Assembly: GCA_910584215.1 (NCBI GenBank)
Contig: CAJTYI010000062.1
Coordinates: 1,050 to 18,729 of the forward strand
Reading direction: 5' to 3'
From: an uncultured Roseburia sp.
GTDB lineage: Bacteria; Bacillota; Clostridia; Lachnospirales; Lachnospiraceae
Length of the DNA: 17,680 nt
Below, one piece after another: positions 1 through 7,610 of the stretch (the stretch's first letter is position 1; each line of letters starts with the position of its first letter). The notes beneath the pieces were generated by a model. The model was not told the DNA's origin. It worked only from the letters and a program-made list of their open reading frames with translations, and ran no database searches. A program made the position numbers and the translations under genes.

Positions 1-822
1 CGATCTGCCTGCGCCGAGAGCTATTCTACTCATCCCATCAGCAGGAGCCTGAAGGAGGCTTTTGCAGGGGACGTGGATCCGGCCCGTGTGGGGGATGTGG
101 AGGAGATCGGCGGAAACGGTGTCACTGCGAAAGTAGACGGTCTGCCGGTGGCGGCGGGAAATGACAAGCTGATGAGGCGGCTTGGCATTACCTGTAAAGA
201 GTGTCATCATGTGGGAACCGTGGTACACGTCGCAGTGGATGGGGACTACGCAGGTCACATACTGATCTCAGACCGCATTAAGCCCCATGCGGCACAGGCG
301 GTCGCAGCATTAAAACAGGCGGGGATTAAGAGAGCGGTCATGCTGACCGGGGATACCAGGTCTGTGGCGAAGCAGGTAGCGTCAGAACTCGGTATCGATG
401 AGGTGTTTGGCGAATTGCTTCCGGCAGACAAGGTGACAAAAGTGGAGGAGTTATTAGGACAAAAGGGTGAAAACGAAAAACTTGCCTTTGTGGGCGATGG
501 CATCAACGATGCACCTGTGCTCAGAAGAGCCGATATCGGAATCGCTATGGGAGCTCTCGGCTCCGATGCCGCCATAGAGGCTGCGGATGTGGTGCTCATG
601 GATGATGATCCGCTTAAGATTGCCAAGGCAGTCAAGATATCCAAAAAATGCCTGCGGATTGTGTACGAAAACATCTATTTTGCGATTGGCGTCAAGATCG
701 TCTGCCTGCTTCTTGGAGCCCTAGGCATCGCAAACATGTGGCTGGCGATCTTTGCGGATGTCGGAGTTATGGTGCTGGCTGTATTAAACGCGATACGTGC
801 ATTGTTCGTCAAAAAGCTTTAG
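1..822 (+). CDS. cadA: Heavy-metal P1B-type ATPase, C-terminal part (Zn/Cd/Pb efflux)
   Basis: The frame is open from base 1, so the N-terminal metal-binding domain, first membrane helices and phosphorylation site lie outside the window; 273 residues are visible. Seen: an ESYSTHPIS stretch at residues 6-14 carrying the His-Pro pair typical of heavy-metal ATPases, MLTGD at about 114-118, the GDGINDAP hinge at 165-172, and two C-terminal membrane helices. Lys in AIGVK and Asp in ADVGV sit in those helices. In the P1B-2 (ZntA/CadA) subgroup, conserved Lys and Asp residues at such positions help bind Zn(II), Cd(II) or Pb(II), which favours these ions over Cu(I). The family couples ATP hydrolysis to metal export across the cytoplasmic membrane. 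A metal-sensing ArsR-family gene follows 56 nt downstream, supporting a metal-resistance role. The exact metal cannot be decided from the sequence. The symbol is by family, and zntA would be equally defensible. Confidence 0.93.
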   Translation, partial: RSACAESYSTHPISRSLKEAFAGDVDPARVGDVEEIGGNGVTAKVDGLPVAAGNDKLMRRLGITCKECHHVGTVVHVAVDGDYAGHILISDRIKPHAAQAVAALKQAGIKRAVMLTGDTRSVAKQVASELGIDEVFGELLPADKVTKVEELLGQKGENEKLAFVGDGINDAPVLRRADIGIAMGALGSDAAIEAADVVLMDDDPLKIAKAVKISKKCLRIVYENIYFAIGVKIVCLLLGALGIANMWLAIFADVGVMVLAVLNAIRALFVKKL

Positions 823-878
823 ATGCGAATCCTATTGAGACAACAGGTTGGTCGTTATTGCGGCGGAATGAGGGAAAG

Positions 879-1241
879 ATGAGAGAAGAGAAAGAGTGTA
901 TGTGCTGTGAAACCGTGGAGGTTCACGAGGAATTGATAAAAATCGTGCATGAAACCATGCCCGAGGAGACGGTTCTATATGACCTGGCAGAATTGTTCAA
1001 GGTGTTTGGGGATTCTACCCGCATCAGGATACTCTTTGTATTATTTGAAGCGGAAGTGTGCGTGTGTGATCTGGCCGAGGCGCTCAACATGACGCAATCC
1101 GCGATTTCTCACCAGCTAAAAGTGTTAAAACAAAATAAGCTGGTGAAAAGCCGCAGGGAAGGAAAGTCCGTTTTTTATTCGCTGGCGGATGAGCATGTGC
1201 GCACCATCATAGACCAGGGGTTAGAGCATATTGAGGAGTGA
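879..1241 (+). CDS. cadC: ArsR/SmtB-family metal-responsive repressor, CadC-like
   Basis: A 120-residue winged-helix protein of normal family length. The ATG at 879 was chosen because GAGGG at 870-874 precedes it and the protein then starts MREEKECMCC; the reading frame stays open further upstream, but that part runs antiparallel to nothing useful and overlaps the ATPase gene. Family members bind the operator as apo-dimers and leave DNA when metal binds. Seen: N-terminal Cys7, Cys9 and Cys10; Cys61 and Cys63 in EVCVCDLAEAL; a recognition-helix segment TQSAISHQLKVLK at 72-84; and a C-terminal D104-x-H106-x10-H117-x2-E120 pattern. The Cys set matches the alpha3N site of CadC (Cd/Pb/Zn), and the C-terminal set matches the alpha5 Zn site of SmtB/CzrA. 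Carrying both is the arrangement described for staphylococcal CadC. The gene follows the ATPase rather than preceding it. It probably represses the operon, but no operator could be identified here. Confidence 0.9.
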   Translation: MREEKECMCCETVEVHEELIKIVHETMPEETVLYDLAELFKVFGDSTRIRILFVLFEAEVCVCDLAEALNMTQSAISHQLKVLKQNKLVKSRREGKSVFYSLADEHVRTIIDQGLEHIEE

Positions 1242-1251
1242 AGCGCTCGGC

Positions 1252-2973
1252 TTAAAGCTTAAAGACATTCATATTTTGCTCTAATTCGTTGGCAACATGC
1301 TTCATATTGTCTGCATTTTCGGAGATATTGGTTACGATACTGTTCACTTCGGTGACAGAAGCCGACGTCTCTTGCGTGCTGGCAGCATTTTCTTCTGCGA
1401 TTGCCGTTAAGTTCTGGACAACGTCGACGACATTGAGTCTGGCGTTGTCCATCTGTCTGGTTTTTTCCGCAATCCGGGAAACGCCGTCGATGGAGCCGTC
1501 AATGCCGGTTTTCACTTCCGTAAAAATCTCATCCGTTTTGGCGATATGTTCATTTTGTTTCATCATGATTTCTTTTACTTCTTCCATGATGGTAACTGCC
1601 TTTTTGGAATCGTCAATCAGAGAATCGGTAATGCTCTCAATCTGCCGGGCAGATTCGTTGGACTGGTCTGCCAGCTTTTGGATTTGAGCGGCGACGACAG
1701 CGAAGCCCCGGCCCTGTTCGCCGGCTCTTGCGGCCTCGATACTTGCGTTAAGGGATAACAGATTGGTTTCCTCCGCGATGGAAGTGATCAATATGGTGGC
1801 TTCTCTGATTTTCATAGCCGATTCATTCGTGGTATTTGTCTGTTCATAGATCGTATCGATCGCTTCTTTGGCTTTTTTGTTAATCTGCTCCAATTGTATC
1901 AGCGTTGCGGACGCTTCGTCGCCGGATGATTTCATGGCAGTGGCATTGACGAGGAGATTTTCGACTTCGCTTGTGGTGTCTTGCACCATGTCGCCGATCA
2001 AGATTACATTTTCGGTGGCTTTTTGTGTTTCGCTCGCCTGAAAACTTGCGCCGTCGGCAATTTCCGTCACCGCTTTTTCAAGCTGTTCAATGGTCGTCAC
2101 AGTTTCATGCGTGTTGGCGCTCAGAGAGTCCGACGCAAAAAAGAGGCTTTCACTCTGGGTTTTTAACCCGCCGACGACACGTATTAAATGCTCGTGCAGT
2201 GTACCGATTGCCCGTATCATTTCGCCGGTCTCATCTTTTCTGCTGCTAAGCTGAGACTGTTCGTCGTGATCGGTGAAGTTCATTTCCGCCATATGATTGA
2301 TGATGCCGGTGATCTTGACGATGGGTTTTATCATAGTTCCTGCCACGATATAGCTGACAACCGAGCAGATGACGACGATGAAAACCGCCAGTGCGATACT
2401 GATCTGTGTCACTCTTGTGATCGGCCGCATGATTTCGTCCTCATCGGCTGATATTACGAGTATAAAATCGCCGCCTGCATTGACATAATAAGAGGCATAC
2501 TTTGTCACACCCTTAAATTTGTAGGTCACAACCTGTGGCTCGATATTTGTTTTGCCCGACTGAATTTCGCTGACAATGCCGGATACCACTTGATTTTCAA
2601 CAGGCTGTCCGATTTTGGACTCGGTCGGATGGTATAACATGGTTCCGTCGGGTCCCACTGCGTAGGCATAGCTCGAAGCGATTCCTTTGATGCCGACGTT
2701 GCCGATGAGATCTCCCAATGATTCAATCCCCAGTGTCGTTTCCATGTCTGACTCCGAAGCTGCCAGGCTCACCCGGTCTCCGGCCGATACAGTGATATCG
2801 TACAGATAATTCTGAGTCAGGCGTTTCATATTGTTTCTTACGCTGGGAAGAATCAGAAGAAGCAGAATGGCTACGACGGCGATGATACATGTCAGCAACA
2901 ATATACTGATGCGGCCTTTGATCGAGTGAAGAAAGAAACCGGACTTCTTTGTACTTTTTTCTTTTGTTTCCAT
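1252..2973 (-). CDS. Methyl-accepting chemotaxis protein with extracellular Cache domain
   Basis: A 573-residue transmembrane chemoreceptor. The ATG ending at 2973 is chosen over an in-frame start 33 codons upstream because a GGAGG lies 6 nt before it and the protein then begins METKEKSTKK, followed directly by a membrane helix. Order: TM1 about 22-43; an extracellular region about 44-186 with the Cache-type signature YAVGPDGTMLYHP; TM2 about 189-211; HAMP about 212-264; and a long coiled-coil signalling domain to the end. The kinase-control tip is clear at about 396-431 (EETNLLSLNASIEAARAG, then GRGFAVVA). This tip contacts CheA and CheW in the family. No C-terminal CheR/CheB tether pentapeptide is seen; the protein ends NMNVFKL. 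The ligand is unknown; Cache domains usually bind small metabolites. The gene stands alone, convergent with the cadC-like gene (10 nt between stops) and divergent from the secreted-protein gene. Confidence 0.95.
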   Translation of the reverse strand: METKEKSTKKSGFFLHSIKGRISILLLTCIIAVVAILLLLILPSVRNNMKRLTQNYLYDITVSAGDRVSLAASESDMETTLGIESLGDLIGNVGIKGIASSYAYAVGPDGTMLYHPTESKIGQPVENQVVSGIVSEIQSGKTNIEPQVVTYKFKGVTKYASYYVNAGGDFILVISADEDEIMRPITRVTQISIALAVFIVVICSVVSYIVAGTMIKPIVKITGIINHMAEMNFTDHDEQSQLSSRKDETGEMIRAIGTLHEHLIRVVGGLKTQSESLFFASDSLSANTHETVTTIEQLEKAVTEIADGASFQASETQKATENVILIGDMVQDTTSEVENLLVNATAMKSSGDEASATLIQLEQINKKAKEAIDTIYEQTNTTNESAMKIREATILITSIAEETNLLSLNASIEAARAGEQGRGFAVVAAQIQKLADQSNESARQIESITDSLIDDSKKAVTIMEEVKEIMMKQNEHIAKTDEIFTEVKTGIDGSIDGVSRIAEKTRQMDNARLNVVDVVQNLTAIAEENAASTQETSASVTEVNSIVTNISENADNMKHVANELEQNMNVFKL

Positions 2974-2979
2974 GAAATA

Positions 2980-2984
2980 CCTCC
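2980..2984 (-). promoter_or_regulatory. Ribosome binding site deciding the chemoreceptor start
   Basis: Read on the minus strand this is GGAGG, 6 nt before the ATG at 2973-2971. No comparable site precedes the in-frame upstream start at 3072, so the shorter protein is preferred. Confidence 0.85.
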
Positions 2985-3241
2985 ATATATGTGTTCCGCA
3001 AAAAGAATAAGCGGATGTAAACGTGCGGTAAGAATCTGGCGTACCGGTCTGCTGCCGCCGCACCGAATCCATTGCCGGGATTTAATAGACTTCCTTACTA
3101 TATTAACACAGATAAATAAATTTTGATATAGTTTTTCAAATTTTCCATAATTCTGTAAAGACACGCGTTTTCCGTAAAAATGCGGGTCTCATTTCCAGCC
3201 TGATAGGCGAAACGTCCTTGTCGTTTTCTTTTTTGGAAACC

Positions 3242-3270
3242 TTGCCAAAATCCATGAATTGGTATATGAT
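3242..3270 (+). promoter_or_regulatory. Predicted sigma-A promoter of the secreted multidomain protein
   Basis: TTGCCA at 3242-3247 (5 of 6 to the -35 consensus) and TATGAT at 3265-3270 (5 of 6 to the -10 consensus) are separated by exactly 17 nt. The predicted transcript start is near 3277, leaving an untranslated leader of about 155 nt. No operator was recognised around it. Confidence 0.65.
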
Positions 3271-3433
3271 AAAGTAGTACTATGTGAAAAGTACATCTGC
3301 CGAAAAATGCGATACAAATGTGAAGTGGATTCAAACAGCGTTTTATCGGTGCTAAGATTCTGTCAGAGGGAATCAGGGGAGTTTGAGCGGAGGCTGTCTT
3401 TGCATTTGGAGCGAGTGGAGGAAATGGAGATTT

Positions 3434-6400
3434 ATGAAAAAAGGGTATTGGAACAAAGGTTTGTCTATTGTGACAAGCATCGTTTTACTGATCGGCATCT
3501 TGCCGGTCACAGGAGCGGCTGAGACAGTATATGCAGAGGAGAACGAAAGAACAGAAAAGACCATCAGCCTGGGGACAGACGCACTTAGCGATCCGGTTAT
3601 GCCGGAAGATGATGCGTTAGCCTGGAACGGTGATTATGTGTATTATGGCGTTTACCATGGGGAGCCGATGAGGTATCGCGTGCTGGACGCAGGAACGACT
3701 GCGTTTGGAGACGGGGAGACTTTGCTGCTGGACAGTGACAGGATTGTCGAGAAGTATCATTTCCACGATTCCGATACGGTCAATGTGTGGGCGGACAGCG
3801 ATTTGCGCCGCTATCTAAACAGCGAAGGAGCGTACCGTCAAAGTGGTTTTTTGAGCGAAAGTTTTAGCGCGCAAGAGCAGGCGGCTATCGCCCTGAGCGT
3901 TAAGCAAAAAGCCGGTGATGATGACGGTGCCGGCTGGGAGGACGTACTCGATTTCGCGCCTCTTGGCGGAGAAAAAATATTTGTTTTGGATGCCGCAGAG
4001 CTTACGAATGCGGCATACGGATACGGCAGTGAAAAAGGCACGTTTGCTGCGCGCGCCAAGCAGGATATGGAAGGCAGTGCACAGGAGTGGTGGATGCGTT
4101 CTGCCGTTGGCGGTCTGACGAAAGTAGCGGGATTTGTATCGAAGGACGGCGATGTCGAGAGACTGCGCTCCGTGACGAACCAGGTGGGCATTTCCCCGGC
4201 AATGAATGTCAGAAAAGAAGAGATTTTATTTGTAAATTCCGATAAGGCGGCAAAAACGGCGCAGGCGCTGGCAGCGCCGCAGGAAGCGGACAAGGATGCC
4301 GCGTGGACGCTGACATTAAAAGATGATGCGCTGTCGGTGGAGGCGGACGAGGATATCATACGCTTTGTGACAGCGGATGAGACCAAATATCTGATTTCTT
4401 ACCGCGCGGGCGCAGTGAACGCAGAGCGGGCGGCGCGTCTTACCCAGCTGTCCATGATGATTACGGACAGAGAATACGATACGGCGGGCGCGCAGATTTT
4501 GTATTATGGGAAAATGGCAGATATTGCTGTGGCGTCAGACGAGACGGAGAGCGCCGGCACAGTGGAGGTCGTTTTGCCTAAGTTAGACGGTGAGTACCAC
4601 TGCTATTTGGTTGCGGAGGAGATTGGCGGAGCGCATATGACAGATTATGCGTCCGTGTCCGAAGAAATTGATTTTACGGCGGCAAAGACCGCAATCACGC
4701 ATGTGTCTGTGCGTGATATCACGCCGGCAGAGGGAGGGCATAAGCTTGATACACTGGCAGTGTGTGAGACCGAGGGCGTGCTGGTAAAGCAACCTGCAGT
4801 CAGCTGGACACCGGCAGATGAGGAGCGCGCGAAGTTTGACACCGCATACACGGCAAAGCTGACGCTTGAGGCCGAAGAGGGATACATATTTTATCAGCAG
4901 GTGACCGCCGAGATTGACGGAACACCGGCAGCCCTTGTCACACCGCACGAAACCGGGACGACGCGAACCGTTTATTCGCAGGAATACCATACGGCGAAAG
5001 CGAAGCTGCTGGAGATTGCAGCCATGCAAAATATTTCGGTGGAGAACGGTACGCCGCTTTCGCAGATATTGGAACGTCTGCCCAAAACCGTTGCTATCGT
5101 CACGGAAGATGAAGAGATTGACACGGCGGAGCTTGTGTGGAATACGGCAGAGCTGGCACAGCAATACAATCCCTCGCTTATGTCAGACCAGAGCTTTACG
5201 GTGCCTGGCAGAGTGGTTTGCCCGCAGGCCATCGATACGAACCAGCAGGGATTGGACGTACATATCATAGTGGAGATTTTATCGGCGAAAAAGGTGTACG
5301 CGCCTAGGGCAGATTTGCAGCCGGGAACATATCAGGATGCGCAGATCGTTTCGCTTTCGTGTGAGACGGACGGAGCCGCGATTTATTATACGACCGATGG
5401 AAGCGCGCCGAGTGCTGCCAACGGTACGCTCTATGCCGGCCCGATTGTGGTAAACGGTGCAAAAGGCAGCGAGCAGGTTACGACGATTCGCGCTGTCGCT
5501 GTTTTGCAGGGACTTTTGGACAGTGATGTGGCGGCGTTTACTTATACGATCAAGATTCCGACCACGGTTTCCATTCAGTTGAGTAATAATCTGGAAAACT
5601 ATGTGACGTGTGACGAGGAGGCGCCGCTGATGCAGCAGGTCCCTGGCGGTGACGATATGGAGGAGATCGTATTTGAGGCAAAGGAAGGGTTTTGTATACC
5701 ACAGGGTTGTCAGGTATATGTGAACGGTATGGCCTTTAACCTGGTCAAACAGGAAGAGGACGGCGAACTGGAAGAAGAGAGCGCCTATAAGTGTGACGAC
5801 GAAGACGACGATGATGGCGATTATGACGATGATGACAACGATTACGACGACGATGATGGCGATTATGACGACGAAGATGACAGCGATGGTGATGATGACG
5901 AAGACGATGATGACGACGAAGACGACGGCGACGAAGACGATGACGGAGATGACGATGATCCCGGTATATGGGAGTCTGACGGGGAACAGGTGACGGTATG
6001 CGGAATCGTGATACAGGAGTCGGATCATCAGATGCTGGTGATTTCCGGTACGCCTACGGCTGATGTGTCCATAACCCTGTTTAGCATCGGTGTGCATAAC
6101 GGTGGAGCCGGGGTGGTGGAGGAACCTCCCACCTGCGGTGTGGAAGGAGAAATCGCTTACCGCTGTAATAGCTGTGGGGAGTCATGGTCGGACAGCATTG
6201 AACCGACGGGAAACCACACCTATGTCTTTGTGAATATTGTGCCCCCCACTTATGAGACAGAGGGAATCATGGCTCATTTTGAGTGCAGCGAATGTGGAAC
6301 GATATTTGCGGATGAACACGGTGAGACAGAGCTCGAACCGGAAGATTTGATTATTCCAAAGTTAGTGCCCAAAGAGCCGGAATCGGAGACACCGATCATA

Positions 6401-7093
6401 ACCGGACCGACGATTATTGCCACCGAGCCGGTCGTTTTGCCGACAATCGGCGAAGAACCGGAACTTGTGATCGGCAATGCGTTTAGCAGCAAATGGGTGA
6501 CGTCGGAAGCGATTGACGATAGTATACTGCCCGCCATGATGGAGTCGATTGACTCGGGGGCTACCTACAATACGCTGTACTGGAAAGAGGTTAAGGGAGC
6601 TGACGGTTATCTTGTCTATGGTGCAGAGTGCGGCACGAACCAGAATGTCGTCAAGAAAATAAAGGATATCAAAAACTCCTACACGACAACATACAAACAC
6701 AAAAAGCTAAAAAGGGATACCTGGTATCGGTATAAGGTTGTGCCTTACCGGCTGGACAACGGTAAGCGTGTAGCGCTTGGAAAGACATTGGAAATGTTTG
6801 CGGTGACAGCCACGAAGAGCGGAAAGTATGCCAATCCGACTGCGATTAAGCTCTCAAGCAGTAAGATTTCGGTCAAGAAAGGCAAGAGCGCGGTGGTATC
6901 GGCCAAAGTTTTCATGCCCAAAAATAAAAAGTCAAAGAAATATACCGCTGAAATACGATGGGTTTCTTCCAACACTAAGGTTGCCAAAGTGGACAAAAAA
7001 GGAAAGATTACGGCAAAGAAAAAAGGAAATTGCTACGTCTATGCGTTCACGCGCAACGGAGTGAGCAAAAGAGTGAAAGTCACTGTTAAATAA
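3434..7093 (+). CDS. Large secreted multidomain protein with Asp-rich tract and bacterial Ig-like C-terminus
   Basis: 1219 residues. The ATG at 3434 is chosen because it opens a classic signal peptide (MKKGYWNKG, hydrophobic core, VYA cleavage site near residue 34) and has GGAG 4 nt and GGAGG 12 nt upstream; an in-frame start 17 codons earlier would bury the signal. Order: about 63-262, a domain with the WWMRSA...GFVSKDGDV...ISPAMNV pattern I associate with DUF6273; about 263-620, unassigned beta-rich sequence; about 624-706, a chitobiase-C-terminal-like module (PGTYQDAQIVSLS, YYTTDGSAPS); 788-842, an Asp/Glu tract; about 898-975, two CxxC modules (C911/C914 and C951/C954) of the kind common in secreted clostridial proteins; about 1043-1125, a fibronectin-like module; about 1133-1219, a Lys-rich Big_2-like domain. 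No LPXTG, lipobox or C-terminal membrane helix is seen, so it is probably released or held non-covalently. Function is unknown; a surface, adhesion or matrix role is inference. Confidence 0.9.
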   Translation: MKKGYWNKGLSIVTSIVLLIGILPVTGAAETVYAEENERTEKTISLGTDALSDPVMPEDDALAWNGDYVYYGVYHGEPMRYRVLDAGTTAFGDGETLLLDSDRIVEKYHFHDSDTVNVWADSDLRRYLNSEGAYRQSGFLSESFSAQEQAAIALSVKQKAGDDDGAGWEDVLDFAPLGGEKIFVLDAAELTNAAYGYGSEKGTFAARAKQDMEGSAQEWWMRSAVGGLTKVAGFVSKDGDVERLRSVTNQVGISPAMNVRKEEILFVNSDKAAKTAQALAAPQEADKDAAWTLTLKDDALSVEADEDIIRFVTADETKYLISYRAGAVNAERAARLTQLSMMITDREYDTAGAQILYYGKMADIAVASDETESAGTVEVVLPKLDGEYHCYLVAEEIGGAHMTDYASVSEEIDFTAAKTAITHVSVRDITPAEGGHKLDTLAVCETEGVLVKQPAVSWTPADEERAKFDTAYTAKLTLEAEEGYIFYQQVTAEIDGTPAALVTPHETGTTRTVYSQEYHTAKAKLLEIAAMQNISVENGTPLSQILERLPKTVAIVTEDEEIDTAELVWNTAELAQQYNPSLMSDQSFTVPGRVVCPQAIDTNQQGLDVHIIVEILSAKKVYAPRADLQPGTYQDAQIVSLSCETDGAAIYYTTDGSAPSAANGTLYAGPIVVNGAKGSEQVTTIRAVAVLQGLLDSDVAAFTYTIKIPTTVSIQLSNNLENYVTCDEEAPLMQQVPGGDDMEEIVFEAKEGFCIPQGCQVYVNGMAFNLVKQEEDGELEEESAYKCDDEDDDDGDYDDDDNDYDDDDGDYDDEDDSDGDDDEDDDDDEDDGDEDDDGDDDDPGIWESDGEQVTVCGIVIQESDHQMLVISGTPTADVSITLFSIGVHNGGAGVVEEPPTCGVEGEIAYRCNSCGESWSDSIEPTGNHTYVFVNIVPPTYETEGIMAHFECSECGTIFADEHGETELEPEDLIIPKLVPKEPESETPIITGPTIIATEPVVLPTIGEEPELVIGNAFSSKWVTSEAIDDSILPAMMESIDSGATYNTLYWKEVKGADGYLVYGAECGTNQNVVKKIKDIKNSYTTTYKHKKLKRDTWYRYKVVPYRLDNGKRVALGKTLEMFAVTATKSGKYANPTAIKLSSSKISVKKGKSAVVSAKVFMPKNKKSKKYTAEIRWVSSNTKVAKVDKKGKITAKKKGNCYVYAFTRNGVSKRVKVTVK
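5795..5959 (+). repeat. Asp-rich low-complexity tract with 21-bp repeat units
   Basis: Fifty-five consecutive codons (residues 788-842 of the secreted protein) encode 40 Asp, 5 Glu and only 10 other residues (5 Gly, 3 Tyr, 1 Asn, 1 Ser). The start is a heptad repeat: DDDDGDY at 5804-5824, DDDDNDY at 5825-5845, DDDDGDY at 5846-5866, then looser units. The first and third 21-bp units are identical at the DNA level and the middle one differs in a few bases, which points to slippage or unequal crossover. Asp-rich DxDxDG-like spacing could bind Ca(II), but no canonical EF-hand or RTX motif is present. Confidence 0.9.
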
Positions 7094-7102
7094 CATAGAG
7101 AA

Positions 7103-7136
7103 ACGGCACGCTGCCGGTTGTCTGGCAGCGTGCCGT
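7103..7136. terminator. Strong hairpin, probable bidirectional terminator
   Basis: ACGGCACGCTGCC at 7103-7115 pairs perfectly with GGCAGCGTGCCGT at 7124-7136 around an 8-nt loop, 9 nt after the secreted-protein stop. Rightward it is followed by CCCTG rather than a T run, so it is a poor intrinsic terminator in that direction. Leftward it runs into TTCTCTATGTTATTT, which is T-rich, and so suits the small minus-strand gene ending at 7158. Confidence 0.65.
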
Positions 7137-7157
7137 CCCTGATGCACTCGTGGAAGT

Positions 7158-7352
7158 TTAAGCGCGGAAATCAAATCCATTTGATTCCTCGCTGCCCATA
7201 TGAGCTGCTGCGGCCAGAAGAGAGGCGAAAGAGTTCTGTTCTTTCTTCTGCTGTCCACGAGTGTCCCGTTTCAGGGATGCAAGGCGCTCAATTGGGCTTA
7301 CTGGTGTTACAGGTGTCCATAAAGTTGTAGTTAAGTATGCTGCGACAATCAT
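7158..7352 (-). CDS. Small hypothetical protein, 64 residues
   Basis: I do not recognise this protein. It begins MIVAAYLTTTLW, has a Pro/Val patch TPVTPVSPIERLASLKRD, then a charged stretch and SFASLLAAAA, ending GFDFRA. It has no membrane helix or Cys, so it is probably a small soluble or partner-binding protein. Support for a real gene: a perfect TATAAT on the minus strand at 7402-7397, about 45 nt upstream; AAGGAGG at 7359-7353; and the hairpin at 7103-7136 about 20 nt past its stop with a T-rich trailer in this direction. It occupies an otherwise unexplained gap. The oddity is the start: AAGGAGG touches the ATG with no spacer. A TTG four codons earlier (7364) is in frame but has no visible ribosome site. 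Start and existence are both uncertain. Confidence 0.5.
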   Translation of the reverse strand: MIVAAYLTTTLWTPVTPVSPIERLASLKRDTRGQQKKEQNSFASLLAAAAHMGSEESNGFDFRA

Positions 7353-7364
7353 CCTCCTTGACAA

Positions 7365-7610
7365 AAGTGCTGTTATTTTGTACCTGTTTCTTATCTATTA
7401 TATCGGCAGAAACAGGATGTTTGATAAGGATTTTAAAAATATTTCACGCACTTTGATCGTGTGTGCACACGGGTAATGTGTTCAGCAACTGTTTGTACTG
7501 CATTTGGGGAGAGAGCGTCCGGCTGTTTTGCGGCTGTTGTGCCGGTGTGCAAAAAGAGACGTAACAGGGAGTAACCTACCTGTTGCCAAAAGATAGAATG
7601 GAGGATTACT
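7365..7610 (+). promoter_or_regulatory. Regulatory region upstream of the arabinose operon
   Basis: About 246 bases precede araB. Seen: GTGTGCACAC, a perfect 10-bp palindrome at 7461-7470; two copies of TTTGTAC at 7377-7383 and 7492-7498, which resemble half-sites of the TTGTACGTACAA-type operators reported for Firmicute AraR; and GTAACAGG (7561-7568) facing CCTGTTGC (7579-7586), a 7-of-8 inverted repeat just before the araB ribosome site. TTGATC at 7453-7458 could be a -35, but no good -10 lies at 16-18 nt, so I cannot place the promoter. I did not find a clear CcpA cre site. Confidence 0.4.
7397..7402 (-). promoter_or_regulatory. Possible -10 box for the small minus-strand gene
   Basis: On the minus strand this reads TATAAT. 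At 17 nt upstream the hexamer is ATCAAA, a poor -35 match. The predicted transcript start near 7390 would leave a leader of about 38 nt with AAGGAGG at its end. Confidence 0.4.

Larger units (their letters stand above)
2974..3433. other. Divergent intergenic region between chemoreceptor and secreted-protein genes
   Basis: 460 bases with no convincing gene. Bases 3080-3150 are very AT-rich. On the minus strand a TATAGT at 3102-3097 could be a -10 box for the chemoreceptor, but I see no matching -35, so its promoter is unassigned. The rightward promoter at 3242-3270 is clear and would give a leader of about 155 nt before the secreted protein. I compared both leaders with the c-di-GMP-I riboswitch pattern and found no convincing match. 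Short frames here lack ribosome sites and look spurious. Confidence 0.6.

Noticed and set aside
255..674. A 139-codon minus-strand frame inside the P-type ATPase gene
   Set aside because: Ser/Ala-rich shadow frame; the plus-strand protein carries clear ATPase motifs throughout.
3160..3260. Possible c-di-GMP riboswitch before the chemoreceptor
   Set aside because: On the minus strand the region lacks the conserved core segments of the c-di-GMP-I class, and no alternative riboswitch pattern was recognisable.
3259..3522. An 87-codon plus-strand frame before the secreted protein
   Set aside because: It overlaps the predicted promoter -10, has no ribosome site and overlaps the signal-peptide coding region in another frame.
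5279..6097. A 272-codon minus-strand frame rich in Val and Ile that looks like membrane helices
   Set aside because: It is the reverse complement of the Asp-rich tract (GAC/GAT read backwards gives Val/Ile codons). It has no ribosome site and lies wholly inside the well-supported secreted-protein gene.
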